The notes: generated by a model not told the origin, from the sequence alone. A DNA stretch of 64,000 nucleotides from Dokdonia donghaensis DSW-1 (GCF_001653755.1 NZ_CP015125.1:804001-868000), one strand, 5' to 3'. Counted from the first letter of the stretch, positions 51,920-61,174 are shown. A program made the numbers and translations.

Positions 51920-51940
51920 AAGAGCTGATGTAGAAAAATT

Positions 51941-51975
51941 AAAAGCCCTGTAAACAATGCGTTTACAGAGCTTTT
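51941..51975. terminator. Bidirectional terminator
   Basis: AAAAGC.CTGTAAAC and GTTTACAG.GCTTTT arms around AATGC, between the ArfB-like and azurin genes. Confidence 0.88.
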
Positions 51976-51994
51976 AATTTTAAAATAATGTAGA

Positions 51995-52501
51995 TTACTC
52001 TACAATAAATTTTCCTTTCATAAGTCCTGAGTGACCTGGAAAGCTACATATAAAATCATATGTTCCAGCCTCTGGTGCGGTAAAGGTTACAGTAGTAGAC
52101 TGCCCACCACCTATCATCTTAGTATGAGCAATGATTTGATCTTCATTTGCAATCCAGTCACCAGCTTCTCCAGTTGCTGCCGCTGCTGCCGAAAATTCTG
52201 GAATAGACGTTCCTGGCTTAAGTAGTACAAAGTTGTGACCCATTATTTTTTTGTCAATTTTTCCTGTATGACGTAGTGTAAGAGTCACTTCTTGACCAGC
52301 TTTAACTTTAAGTTCGCTCTTGTCATATTTCATCTGGTCATTTCCTGCAAGTGCAAGATTTACAGATTTTCCATCATCTTTTTTGGTTGTCTTTTTTGAG
52401 CCTATCTTTACGGTTTCTTTTTCGGCTTTTTTCTCTTCGCCGCCGCAGCTTATCATAAGTCCTGCAAGTGCAAGAGCAGCTATAATTCCTTTAAATTTCA
52501 T
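51995..52501 (-). CDS. Azurin-type copper-binding lipoprotein
   Basis: The 168-residue blue copper protein has a lipoprotein signal (LAGLMISC, Cys19), a Lys/Glu-rich linker to about residue 45, then the cupredoxin domain: VNLALAGNDQMKYDKSELKV, MGHNFVLLKPG (first His ligand), TYDFICSFPGHSGLMKGKFI (Cys, His and Met ligands). All four azurin ligands are present. It probably shuttles electrons in the periplasm or at the outer membrane. It has its own transcript. Confidence 0.92.
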   Translation of the reverse strand: MKFKGIIAALALAGLMISCGGEEKKAEKETVKIGSKKTTKKDDGKSVNLALAGNDQMKYDKSELKVKAGQEVTLTLRHTGKIDKKIMGHNFVLLKPGTSIPEFSAAAAATGEAGDWIANEDQIIAHTKMIGGGQSTTVTFTAPEAGTYDFICSFPGHSGLMKGKFIVE

Positions 52502-52549
52502 AGTAGTTCAGTTTAGTTTAAGTTTCTAAAGATAATCAACAACAGCTTT

Positions 52550-53518
52550 TTACTCAATATAATTTTTAAAAAAGTCAAAGGTGCGTAACTCATTGTAGTA
52601 ATACTCTCCTTTCATATAAAAGCCCACGTGCCCTCCGTGATCTGGCATTTCTAAATGTAAGATGTCAGACTGTTTTGCTTGTTCTATAGGGTAGCAGTCA
52701 CCGTGTAAAAAACTATCATTTTTTGCATTAAGGATAAGAGTAGGGACTTTAATATTTTTTATAAACTGAGCGCTACTTGCTTTTGCATAATAATCTAGTG
52801 CATCTTCAAACCCGTGAGCGGGCGCGGTGTATATATCGTCAAAAGATTGTAAACTATTAATCTTCTTATATGACTGCCTACTCATTTTCTCAGGAAAGCG
52901 AGACATTTTTTTTCTATACTTTGCACGTAAGTGTACTAAAAAGGAAGTGCGATAAATGACATTTTCTTTTTTTGATAATTGCTCAAGAGACATACGTAAA
53001 TCTGCGGGTACACCTATGCAGGAGGCTACTTTAACTTCTGTAGGGATATTAGTATGCTCTCCTAGGTATTTTAAAACAGCATTACCTCCTAAGCTCACAC
53101 CGTAGAGCCCTATTTTTTCATATTTACGCTTAACAAGTGTTTCTACAATAAATGCAATGTCACCCGTTTCTCCACTGTGGTAAGACCGGTAGAGTCTATT
53201 TTGCACGCCGCTACAGCCCCGTAAATTTACAGCGGCAACATCATAGCCATTTGTGCTTAATAACTTTGCTGTGCCTAGCATATAAGGACGCTGTGCATCA
53301 CCTTCTAAGCCGTGAAAGAGAACAGCCACCTTTTGATTTTTTCTTGAAACTCGAGCATTTGTCCAGTCTATATCTATGAAGTCACCATCGGGAAGTTCAA
53401 AACGCTCTCTAGACTGTTTAACCCCTTTTACGCGCCTAATTTTTGCAGAGTAAATGGTAGAAAAATGAGCATCTTTAAATAGTCCGCTTGCGCGAAAATT
53501 TGATGAAACTATGGGCAT
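52550..53518 (-). CDS. YheT-like alpha/beta hydrolase
   Basis: The 322-residue protein has YheT/ABHD1-type motifs: VAVLFHGLEGDAQRPYMLGT (oxyanion region), VNLRGCSGVQNRLYRSYHSG, the nucleophile elbow LYGVSLGGNAVLKYLGEH (GxSxGG) and a C-terminal PDHGGHVGF with the catalytic His. Such enzymes hydrolyse esters or are lipases. No signal is present. A degenerate palindrome relative overlaps its first codons at about 53482. Confidence 0.87.
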   Translation of the reverse strand: MPIVSSNFRASGLFKDAHFSTIYSAKIRRVKGVKQSRERFELPDGDFIDIDWTNARVSRKNQKVAVLFHGLEGDAQRPYMLGTAKLLSTNGYDVAAVNLRGCSGVQNRLYRSYHSGETGDIAFIVETLVKRKYEKIGLYGVSLGGNAVLKYLGEHTNIPTEVKVASCIGVPADLRMSLEQLSKKENVIYRTSFLVHLRAKYRKKMSRFPEKMSRQSYKKINSLQSFDDIYTAPAHGFEDALDYYAKASSAQFIKNIKVPTLILNAKNDSFLHGDCYPIEQAKQSDILHLEMPDHGGHVGFYMKGEYYYNELRTFDFFKNYIE

Positions 53519-53737
53519 TTAGGGTATGTAGCTTTATATATTTAACATTTTGTAGTACAACATACTACTAAGACAAAATTACATAATTATGAGAGGCTAA
53601 TACCTATATATAGTCATCCTGTAAAAGCTTATTAAGATATTTTTATCGAAAACTACTGTACCTCAAAGAAGCGATTATTGTAATTTTACGACTAGACGGT
53701 ATTGTCACAAACTTGATTTAATTAGAACAATTTATAT

Positions 53738-54214
53738 ATGTACACAAAAGAATTTGATATACGATGGAGTGATATAGATGCAAATCGCCACCTAGCAAAC
53801 TCTGCTTACGTAAACTTTATGTCTCATACTCGTATGGGCTTTATGATAGAGAATGGTTTAAGCCAGAAGGAGATGGTGCAACATAATATAGGGCCAGTGA
53901 TTTTTCACGAGCAAATATTCTTTTTTAAAGAAGCTTTTCAAGGTAGACCTATCACTGTGACCTTTGAGTTAGGAGGAGCTAGTGAGGATGGTATGTTCTT
54001 TAAGTTTGTACATAACTTTTATGATTATAAAGGAAGAAACCTTGCTCGCGGAAGTATGCAAGGAGCTTGGATAGATCTTACCACACGTAAAACTACTGGC
54101 CTTCCAGAAGCATTAATGCCTATGCTCGAAAATGCCCCAAAAACATCAGACTATAAAGTCTTAACAAAAGAAGATATGAGATCTCACGGGCAGGCGCCTA
54201 GAGATAGAGAGTAA
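53738..54214 (+). CDS. Acyl-CoA thioesterase, YbgC/4HBT family
   Basis: The 158-residue hotdog protein starts FDIRWSDIDANRHLANSAYV, with the catalytic Asp of the 4-hydroxybenzoyl-CoA thioesterase family (RxxDxDxxxHxNNxxYxxF). The last part (MQGAWIDLTTRKTTGLPEAL) is typical. It converts acyl-CoA to acid plus CoA in the cytosol. It is transcribed alone, ending at a strong bidirectional hairpin. Confidence 0.88.
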   Translation: MYTKEFDIRWSDIDANRHLANSAYVNFMSHTRMGFMIENGLSQKEMVQHNIGPVIFHEQIFFFKEAFQGRPITVTFELGGASEDGMFFKFVHNFYDYKGRNLARGSMQGAWIDLTTRKTTGLPEALMPMLENAPKTSDYKVLTKEDMRSHGQAPRDRE

Positions 54215-54256
54215 TAAAAAAAATTATAGGAGCAGTATGATGCTGCTCCTATAATT
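54215..54256. terminator. Bidirectional terminator
   Basis: AATTATAGGAGCAG/CTGCTCCTATAATT stem with a seven-base loop; long A-run on the plus-strand side gives the T-run for the minus strand. Confidence 0.92.
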
Positions 54257-54262
54257 ATACTG

Positions 54263-54631
54263 CTATTGTCCAGGCATATCATAAAAGAATTGCTCTTGAA
54301 CAATTTTTCCATCCTTTACTTGATATACTGCTATTTCTGAAGATTTACTGCGTTGCCCGCTAGGCTTATGAGTAGTATCCATATCAAATCTAACAGAAAA
54401 CCAGTTTTCTGCCACTGTAGGCTCACTTACAGTAGTGCTATGTACATCAAAAGTGTTTTCCCACCATTCTCCTTTTTTTCCTACGGCTTCCATACCTTCA
54501 GATCTTGAGTGTTCTGCCCACGATGGTTCTAAACTCACAATATTTGGGCTATAAAGCTCTTTATAACATCTATCATACTCGCCATTATTGCACCACTTTA
54601 CTAAGTTATTTGCGATTTCTTGTGTTTTCAT
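54263..54631 (-). CDS. NTF2-like (SnoaL-type) protein
   Basis: From ATG 54631 (MKTQEIANNLVKWCNNGEYD) the product has 122 residues; the longer frame from 54691 adds a hydrophobic, unlikely extension. The domain is NTF2-like: ELYSPNIVSLEPSWAEHSRS, FDVHSTTVSEPTVAENWFSV, IAVYQVKDGKIVQEQFFYDM. The role is unknown. It has no signal peptide. Confidence 0.82.
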   Translation of the reverse strand: MKTQEIANNLVKWCNNGEYDRCYKELYSPNIVSLEPSWAEHSRSEGMEAVGKKGEWWENTFDVHSTTVSEPTVAENWFSVRFDMDTTHKPSGQRSKSSEIAVYQVKDGKIVQEQFFYDMPGQ

Positions 54632-54806
54632 AATATATTGATTGTTAGGTTGTTCTTGTAAATATAGCGACCATATTAGTAAAATGAACAAGAAAACACA
54701 GGCTAAAACTCATATTGAATGTTAAATTTTTAACATAATTTATTATCTTGAGGGAAATTTATAAGACAGACAACTATATGTAATAGTTTGTTTTTTAAAC
54801 TAGTTA

Positions 54807-55937
54807 CTAGTTTTTAAATGGAGTATGTTGTTTGTATTCTGTCATTTTAATCTGACGCACAAAAGGTTTAAATAACATATTTGCAACTGTACGGCGGTGT
54901 TTTATATAACATCTAAGCTGTTCTGGCGTTGCACCTAGAGTACTTTTAATTTCAGATGCTGTTCTGCCTAAGTTGATTTCTTTCACCCCTAATGAGAGGC
55001 CTTGTCTTATATAATCGTTAAGCATTCTTTGGTAGACGGCATCTGTTTTATTAAACTCGTAGTTGAGTCCTATAAAATGTGCATCAAGCACATCATCTAC
55101 AATAAAAGCGGTCGAAAATCCCACAAGCATCCCATCTCTACTATAGGTTTTAAAAATGATACGGTCTTTAAAAGCATCTTTTAGCAATGCATAGGTCTCT
55201 ATTGTAATAGTTAGGGTGTTAAAAACAGCTTTGCTAGTTACATTATTATATAGCAGCTGTAAACTGTCTTTATTGCTTCTTATTTCTGATGCAGATAGCG
55301 ATTGTACAGTTAGGTTTTTACTCAATGTATCTGCTCTATTAACCTTTACTCTATACTTAGATTTTAAGGCATTTTTATAACTGTCAAAGTCTTTCCACCT
55401 TAAACGTAGCCTCATATTTGGTTCTACCGTAAAAGATTGAAAGTCTTCTTTTTCTGCGATGCTAGCAGATGCATCTTCGGTAGCATTAAAGTCCTTTAGG
55501 AAAAAGAGGCTTGGTTTTTTTGGTGTAGAGAGCTTTTTTAGCTTTCGCGAAAGCGTATCATACACACTTCTTTTATCTATACCGGTTTTTACATAAAGAC
55601 CATATGCACCGCTCAGAAAGATATTTCCACACACTAGTGTATGTGTTTTCTTTCCGCTTAGGTAGCATTGTATACTGCGTGCTAGTTGCTGGGTGAGTGG
55701 CACTTTCTCTGAAGCCATACCTAATGAGATATCTATTGCCTGGGTTATGGCAAGAGCTACGGGTTTGTCATTGAGAGAAAATAGAAGGTAGGTGTATGTA
55801 ATAAGCGGGTTTGCCTTTTCAAACGCTCGTAAGAATGGTTTTGAAAAATAGAAAGTGTCCTGACTGTCTAGTGTTATAAATACACGATCATCTATATCAT
55901 TTATACTTGAATATGATGTGCACGTATAATTAGACAC
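54807..55937 (-). CDS. FemAB-like/GNAT-fold acyltransferase family protein
   Basis: The 376-residue protein contains a GNAT-like fold of the FemAB/BioF2 kind: FSKPFLRAFEKANPLITYTY, then RLRWKDFDSYKNALKSKYRV and FSTAFIVDDVLDAHFIGLNY, followed by INLGRTASEIKSTLGATPEQ. Such enzymes transfer amino acids or acyl groups in peptidoglycan or other cell-surface synthesis; the substrate here is unknown. Residues TLSRKL in the middle are encoded by palindrome copy 18. Its start overlaps the EamA stop by eight bases, so the two are co-transcribed. Confidence 0.75.
   Translation of the reverse strand: MSNYTCTSYSSINDIDDRVFITLDSQDTFYFSKPFLRAFEKANPLITYTYLLFSLNDKPVALAITQAIDISLGMASEKVPLTQQLARSIQCYLSGKKTHTLVCGNIFLSGAYGLYVKTGIDKRSVYDTLSRKLKKLSTPKKPSLFFLKDFNATEDASASIAEKEDFQSFTVEPNMRLRLRWKDFDSYKNALKSKYRVKVNRADTLSKNLTVQSLSASEIRSNKDSLQLLYNNVTSKAVFNTLTITIETYALLKDAFKDRIIFKTYSRDGMLVGFSTAFIVDDVLDAHFIGLNYEFNKTDAVYQRMLNDYIRQGLSLGVKEINLGRTASEIKSTLGATPEQLRCYIKHRRTVANMLFKPFVRQIKMTEYKQHTPFKN
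55539..55556. repeat. 18-bp palindrome copy 18, inside the FemAB-like gene
   Basis: tagctttcgcgaaagcgt, one arm base changed; minus-strand frame TLSRKL. Confidence 0.9.
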
Positions 55938-56823
55938 TTGCTTTTTTTCGTTTTGTACTTAAATATACACCTAAGAAAATAAGCGTAGCTGCTACTACTC
56001 TTATAGTAGTGAGGGTGTCTGCTCCTAGTATAATAGCTACAAGCGTTGCTATGAGTGGTTGTATATAGATAAAGGCTCCTATCGTAGAAGGTTTGAGCTG
56101 TCGCAGGGCAAATACATTAAATAGGTACGTTAAGTATGTGGTGCCTATTACTACAAACAGCATTACACCTATAACAGAAGGTGGCAAAGTAAACCACTGT
56201 ACTTCGAGAAATTGAGGTAAGGCAATGGGTGCGTTTGTAAATACTGCGATTAAGAAAAACCATTTCATAAGTGTGACCGAGGCATATTTGGCCGTGAGTG
56301 GTTTTACTAAAATCAGATAGACGGAGTAGGCAATGGCATTTATTATAAATAGCGTGTTACCTAGAGGTATATTGGGCGCATTAGCTTGAGTTTTTGCTCC
56401 AAATAATATAAGAATAAGTGCTCCTACTAGGCCTATAGCAATACCAGACCCTTTGAGCCAAGTGATTTTTTCTTTTAAAAATAAAGCCGATAGAATAAGA
56501 AGGATAACTGGAGATAGGGTGATGACCACACTACTGTTTATAGGAGTAGATAGCTGTAAACCCTTAAAAAACATAAGCATATTAATAGTCATCCCAAAAA
56601 GAGCACAAAGTATAATGCGCCACCAGTCTTTACGGTCAATCTTTTCTGAGGGTAAAAACAAGCTTGTAATCCAGAATAGTATCGCTGCGCCTAACACTCT
56701 AAGCATAATAAACCCATATGCTTCAATGTATGTGGGCATAAGATCTTTTGCCAGCGTATGGTTTACACCATATATAAAACTAGCGCCAAAGGCAGCAAGA
56801 AATGCGAGATGACGCTTACTCAT
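55930..56823 (-). CDS. EamA-family (DMT) transporter
   Basis: The 297-residue membrane protein has ten predicted helices in two EamA repeats: FLAAFGASFIYGVNHTLAKD at the start, INSSVVITLSPVILLILSAL at the end of repeat one and IGAFIYIQPLIATLVAIILG in repeat two. It likely moves a metabolite of unknown identity across the inner membrane. It overlaps the FemAB-like gene by eight bases and begins seven bases after the ArsC-like gene stops being read on the same strand. Confidence 0.9.
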   Translation of the reverse strand: MSKRHLAFLAAFGASFIYGVNHTLAKDLMPTYIEAYGFIMLRVLGAAILFWITSLFLPSEKIDRKDWWRIILCALFGMTINMLMFFKGLQLSTPINSSVVITLSPVILLILSALFLKEKITWLKGSGIAIGLVGALILILFGAKTQANAPNIPLGNTLFIINAIAYSVYLILVKPLTAKYASVTLMKWFFLIAVFTNAPIALPQFLEVQWFTLPPSVIGVMLFVVIGTTYLTYLFNVFALRQLKPSTIGAFIYIQPLIATLVAIILGADTLTTIRVVAATLIFLGVYLSTKRKKASV

Positions 56824-56829
56824 AGATTT

Positions 56830-57186
56830 TTATACTTTTGAAAATACCTCAACAGCAGCAGCAACCACCTTCTTGCTATTACCTACAAAAATTTGATTAT
56901 CTACAATCATAACCGGGCGCTTTAAAAAAGTATAATGTTCAAGTATAAGATTTTTAAAATCTTCTTCAGAGAGAGATTGCTCGTTAAGACTACGTTTACG
57001 GTAGAGTTGTGCTCGTTTACTAAAAAGCGACTCATAACTACCGCTCATTTCTTTCATAGCCACAACTTGCTCTTCTGTAAGAGGGTCGGTTTTAATGTCT
57101 TGTAATACAACGTCACTAGACGGGTTTATTTCAGAAATAATACGCTGGCAAGTGTTGCAAGTAGCTAAGTGTATGATTTTTTTCAA
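56830..57186 (-). CDS. ArsC/Spx-type thiol protein
   Basis: The 118-residue protein starts MKKIIHLATCNTCQRIISEI, with the CNTC motif of ArsC-family thiol-reductases, and RPVMIVDNQIFVGNSKKVVA near the end. Arsenate reductases have a CxxxxxR or CX5R-like Arg pattern; here CNTC may make it a Spx-like or general thiol protein. The reaction is uncertain. It heads the ArsC-EamA-FemAB run. Confidence 0.83.
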   Translation of the reverse strand: MKKIIHLATCNTCQRIISEINPSSDVVLQDIKTDPLTEEQVVAMKEMSGSYESLFSKRAQLYRKRSLNEQSLSEEDFKNLILEHYTFLKRPVMIVDNQIFVGNSKKVVAAAVEVFSKV

Positions 57187-57270
57187 AATATGGTGGCTTA
57201 TTAAATTACTTTACAAAATTACCATCTAACTCATCTAAAATGAATTATTTTTAGACAAAAATTAGACATT

Positions 57271-57735
57271 ATGACCTATACCTTTGATATCTGTCTTAAA
57301 AGTAGACAACTTTTAGAACGCTTCATTAAAAATCATACTACAGAGGAGCTTAACACAATTCCAGAGGGTTTTAATAATAATATTATATGGAATATAGGTC
57401 ATAGCATCGCCACACAGCAACTTCTTACATACGGGCTGTCTGGGCTTAAACCTAGGCTTGATATGGCATTTATAGATCGCTATAGAAAAGGTACAAAGCC
57501 AGAAGGGCTAGTTACTCAAGAAGAGGTGGCACAAATGCATACACTCTTGTTTACAACACTAGCAGAGTTACAAGAAGATTATGAAGCTGGACTTTTTAAA
57601 GACTTTAAAGAATACACACTATCTACTACGGGCGGTACACTTACTAACGTCGGAGAAGCTCTGGAATTTAATAATTATCACGAGGGCTTACACTTAGGGT
57701 GCGTTATACAGTTGTCAAAACTTCTTAAAAAGTAA
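57271..57735 (+). CDS. DinB-family protein
   Basis: The 154-residue four-helix protein matches the DinB family: IIWNIGHSIATQQLLTYGLS and NNYHEGLHLGCVIQLSKLLK give the three-His metal site (His49 area, His139, His143). DinB-like proteins include thiol transferases such as bacillithiol S-transferases. It converges on and overlaps the DUF3298-like gene by 11 bases. Confidence 0.88.
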   Translation: MTYTFDICLKSRQLLERFIKNHTTEELNTIPEGFNNNIIWNIGHSIATQQLLTYGLSGLKPRLDMAFIDRYRKGTKPEGLVTQEEVAQMHTLLFTTLAELQEDYEAGLFKDFKEYTLSTTGGTLTNVGEALEFNNYHEGLHLGCVIQLSKLLKK

Positions 57736-58447
57736 GATAACTTTCCGTTTCGTTCCAAGGTATAGTAACCACCATATTCTCCGTATATAATGCATCTACC
57801 TCTGCATAATTAAGAATTACGCCGTCTTCGGTAAATCCTACTTCTTGTAGGTTTTCATTAAATGTGAGTACATTAAATAAATGCTCCTGCTGGGGGTATT
57901 CTTTTGTGAAGTACGCTTTCGCGAAAGCGTAAAAATCTTCTGTAAATAGTGCTTCTTTTGATAAAAGCTCTCCATTTTGTGGATTTAGGTTGAGATAGCT
58001 AGCTGTATCATACCCACTAGCACCGCCAGAAAATTGATAGGTATAGTGCACAATGGAGAGTAAATTATTAGTCCCATATGAGAGCGCTGTTTCTATTTGA
58101 ATTTCGTGAGCATCAGAGAGCTCAGTAGTTTCGGGATATGAAATTTGAGATTCATTAATGTATAGGTCTATTGCATCTGTTATGCTAAGGTCTGGCACAT
58201 TAGAAGCATTATACAAAGTGGAAGTTGTCTTGTCAAGAATCCACTTATTTGCAAAGTCTTTTACCGTCTCAGGTGAAGTGAAGGTAATAATCTCAATATC
58301 TATATCTGGACAGTGCTGCGTGGCGCATATGTTTATATCACTAGTTGTGTAGTGAGTGCTGTTTGTTTCATAAACAATTTCTTTCTCACAACTTACAGTG
58401 GTGATGTAAATAATAATAAGCAGCAGGGGAGCCAGATGTTTTTTCAT
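57725..58447 (-). CDS. DUF3298/RsiV-like lipoprotein
   Basis: The 240-residue protein has a lipoprotein signal (IYITTVSC, Cys20) and a DUF4163/DUF3298 domain (about 50-240): NICATQHCPDIDIEIITFTS, FSGGASGYDTASYLNLNPQN, GVILNYAEVDAL. Proteins of this kind resemble RsiV and bind lysozyme or remain of unknown role. About residues 173-177 (AFAKA in DFYAFAKAYFTKEY) come from palindrome copy 19. It ends inside the DinB gene on the other strand. Confidence 0.85.
   Translation of the reverse strand: MKKHLAPLLLIIIYITTVSCEKEIVYETNSTHYTTSDINICATQHCPDIDIEIITFTSPETVKDFANKWILDKTTSTLYNASNVPDLSITDAIDLYINESQISYPETTELSDAHEIQIETALSYGTNNLLSIVHYTYQFSGGASGYDTASYLNLNPQNGELLSKEALFTEDFYAFAKAYFTKEYPQQEHLFNVLTFNENLQEVGFTEDGVILNYAEVDALYTENMVVTIPWNETESYLTF
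57913..57930. repeat. 18-bp palindrome copy 19, inside the DUF3298-like gene
   Basis: Perfect acgctttcgcgaaagcgt read as AFAKA on the minus strand. Confidence 0.95.
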
Positions 58448-58477
58448 TAGATAAAAGTAGGGTTAAGGCTCCAATAA

Positions 58478-58512
58478 AAAAAGGCTACTCATATATATGA
58501 GTAGCCTTTTAA
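58478..58512. terminator. Terminator downstream of the T9SS cargo gene
   Basis: AAAAGGCTACTCATA/TATGAGTAGCCTTTT, a near-perfect hairpin with T-runs on both strands. It ends minus-strand transcription from 58533. Confidence 0.92.
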
Positions 58513-58532
58513 AAAAAGTTAGCTTATAAAGC

Positions 58533-59780
58533 TTATTGCTTGATAAACTTGTAAGTTCCTGTTTGACCTTCTGCAGTTACTTGTATTAAGTAAGCGCCAG
58601 GCGTTAATTCTGAAACATTTATTTGATTTTGTGTTGATTGAAGGTTTTGATCTAAAACTTTTTGACCAAGTAAGTTAAACACTTTTACGTTTTCAATAAT
58701 AGATGTATTACTTACGTTAAGAACTTCTTGGGCTGGATTAGGAAACATTGTAAATCCATCTAGTTGGTTAGATTCTCCAGTAGATAATAGACCATCTCCA
58801 GTAGCACTAATTTGAAGGTTTCCAGTAGCACCACCAAAACCTAGAACTACTATATAAACATTCTCCCCAGTTCCTGGAGTTGTAAATGTAAGTTCACTTT
58901 GTAATGTTCCGTTTGCATCATCATTCACCTCACCGCAAACTTGGTTATCACAATCACCAGTGATAGATGCAATGATAGTATCAAAGTCTGATCCAGCGGT
59001 AGAAACGGTCACTTCAGTGGCTGTTCCTCCATCATTAACAAAATACCATACTGCAGCTCCGCCAGTATCTCCACATCCCGTTGTATCTGGTGTCGCGTTT
59101 GAGATATTTTGTAGTGTAGTTTGCCCATCACCTAATCCTCTTGCTCCAGAACATTCGTCGTTAGAAGGTGGGCAAGGGATTTCTCTTTCATATGTAAGAA
59201 CACAATCAGCATCTTGTGGTGTAAGAGTAACCTCTATTGCAGTCTCACTTACATTAAAGGGCCCAAGCAAAGTTGCACCGGTATCTGTAATTGTTTCTGA
59301 TAGACTATTATAGTTTGTTGTTACAACAAATTCTGTTGCGTCTCCAAAATCAGTAATATTTACAACAACGCTAAATTCACCGTTATCACAATCTCCAAAA
59401 ACTTCAACCATTGCGGCACCTGGAGTACAGTCTATACAGTTTGCAGTAATTTCTGTTGGTACATCTACGAGATTACCAGTTCCTACTTCTTGGTCTACAT
59501 TATTAAGTATACGATAAGAAACTTCTCCATCAAAAGAACCAGAGTCGTCTACAGTAAATGTAATAGCATCACCATCTGTAACACTAAAAGTCTCAAAGCC
59601 TTGACTTCCAGCATCTAGTGTAGCATCGTCTAAAATGATTGTGCCATTTACGATAACATCAATGGAGTTTCCATTCCAACCGTCACCAAAACTGTCATTA
59701 AGTTCTAGTGTGTAATCACACTGACCGATTGCAATTAAACTGGTAAAAAGCATTAAAAATGCAAGAGTAATTTTTTTCAT
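58533..59780 (-). CDS. Secreted protein with T9SS sorting domain
   Basis: From ATG 59780 (MKKITLAFLMLFTSLIAIGQ) the product has 415 residues and a signal peptide. The first domain has CDYTLELNDSFGDGWNGNSI, a motif typical of flavobacterial surface proteins, a middle pre-peptidase-C-like domain (about 215-330, WYFVNDGGTATEVTVSTAGS) and the C-terminal T9SS sorting domain (FTMFPNPAQEVLNVSNTSII ... GAYLIQVTAEGQTGTYKFIK). It should be exported by the type IX system; no enzyme is evident. Confidence 0.88.
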   Translation of the reverse strand: MKKITLAFLMLFTSLIAIGQCDYTLELNDSFGDGWNGNSIDVIVNGTIILDDATLDAGSQGFETFSVTDGDAITFTVDDSGSFDGEVSYRILNNVDQEVGTGNLVDVPTEITANCIDCTPGAAMVEVFGDCDNGEFSVVVNITDFGDATEFVVTTNYNSLSETITDTGATLLGPFNVSETAIEVTLTPQDADCVLTYEREIPCPPSNDECSGARGLGDGQTTLQNISNATPDTTGCGDTGGAAVWYFVNDGGTATEVTVSTAGSDFDTIIASITGDCDNQVCGEVNDDANGTLQSELTFTTPGTGENVYIVVLGFGGATGNLQISATGDGLLSTGESNQLDGFTMFPNPAQEVLNVSNTSIIENVKVFNLLGQKVLDQNLQSTQNQINVSELTPGAYLIQVTAEGQTGTYKFIKQ

Positions 59781-60034
59781 ACTAATATTGTTTAAGGTTA
59801 TCAAAGTGTTAAATATAAGTTATTTGTGCTAACACAGGTTTTTTAACATAGGTTAATTTGTTTTTTTTCGTTAAATGGTCATTAAATTGGAGGGTATTGT
59901 GAATAAAATCTTACAAAATGTTTAATAACAAACGTTAGTATGTTAAATAGTTAGTTATTCCTTAATTATTTGTTTTGCACTGCACTTTATCTTCCTACTT
60001 GAGTTAAGTAGCTTTGTTATATAAAAATCTCTCT

Positions 60035-61174
60035 ATGAAATTTAATACTAAAACCATACACGGTAACCAGCAGCCAGATGCAGCTTATGGATCTGTGATG
60101 AAACCCATTTATCAGACATCTACTTATGCTCAACAGTCACCGGGAGATCATAAAGGATATGCCTATAGTAGATCTGCAAACCCTACACGTCACGCACTTG
60201 AGCAATCTCTCGCAAGTATAGAAAATGGAGCATTTGGTATGGCATTTGCTTCAGGTATGGCTGCGATAGATGCGGTAATGAAGCTACTTAAACCTGGTGA
60301 CGAGGTTATCACTACAAATGATATTTATGGTGGTTCTTTTCGCTTATTTACTAAGGTTTACGAAGGTTACGGTATTACCTTCCATTTTGTAAATATGAGT
60401 GATATTCAAAATATCAAAACTCGTATCACAAAAAATACAAAGATGATCTGGATGGAGTCTCCCACAAACCCGATGATGAACATTTTTGATATACAAGCCG
60501 TCGCCAAACTTGCAAATCAAAATAACATACTCCTTGCTGTAGATAATACGTTTGCAACTCCATATCTTCAGACTCCTCTGGATCTGGGGGCGCATATTGT
60601 GATGCATAGCGCTACAAAATATATAGGAGGCCACAGTGATCTAGTAATGGGAGCGCTCATTGTAAATGAAAAGACGCTAGCAGAAAAGCTTTATTTTATT
60701 CAAAATGCTTCTGGAGCTATATGCGGTCCTCAAGACGCTTTTCTCGCGCTGCGGGGTATAAAAACCTTGCACGTGCGTATGGAAAGGCATTGCCAAAACG
60801 GGTGTGCAATTGCCCATTATCTCAAAAATCACCCTAAAGTAGAAAATGTGTACTGGCCAGGTTTTGAAGACCACCCTAGCCATCATATTGCTGCCAGACA
60901 AATGAAGGATTTTGGAGGGATGTTATCATTTTCCTCCTATGGAGATAGTACAGAAGATGCACTTAAGGTTATAAAAAATTTAAAAATATTTACGCTCGCC
61001 GAAAGTCTTGGAGGGGTTGAGAGTCTAGCCGGTCACCCAGCCACAATGACGCACGCTGCAATACCCAAGGAAGATAGACTCAAAATAGGCTTAACAGATT
61101 CATTAATACGACTAAGTGTTGGGATAGAAGATGTAGATGATTTAATAAAAGATCTTAAGCAGGCTCTTGGGTAG
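60035..61174 (+). CDS. PLP-dependent trans-sulfuration enzyme, cystathionine gamma-synthase type
   Basis: From ATG 60035 (MKFNTKTIHGNQQPDAAYGS) the protein has 379 residues. The PLP lysine is in HSATKYIGGHSDLVMGALIV; VDNTFATPYLQTPLDLGAHI and GGVESLAGHPATMTHAAIPK are also family marks. The group includes cystathionine gamma-synthase, gamma-lyase and methionine gamma-lyase; sequence alone does not separate them well here. It is read without obvious partners, and no riboswitch is seen upstream. Confidence 0.93.
   Translation: MKFNTKTIHGNQQPDAAYGSVMKPIYQTSTYAQQSPGDHKGYAYSRSANPTRHALEQSLASIENGAFGMAFASGMAAIDAVMKLLKPGDEVITTNDIYGGSFRLFTKVYEGYGITFHFVNMSDIQNIKTRITKNTKMIWMESPTNPMMNIFDIQAVAKLANQNNILLAVDNTFATPYLQTPLDLGAHIVMHSATKYIGGHSDLVMGALIVNEKTLAEKLYFIQNASGAICGPQDAFLALRGIKTLHVRMERHCQNGCAIAHYLKNHPKVENVYWPGFEDHPSHHIAARQMKDFGGMLSFSSYGDSTEDALKVIKNLKIFTLAESLGGVESLAGHPATMTHAAIPKEDRLKIGLTDSLIRLSVGIEDVDDLIKDLKQALG

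Noticed and set aside
53482..53498. ccgcttgcgcgaaaatt, like half of the palindrome
   Set aside because: Only the left arm and centre match; likely chance within the YheT-like gene.
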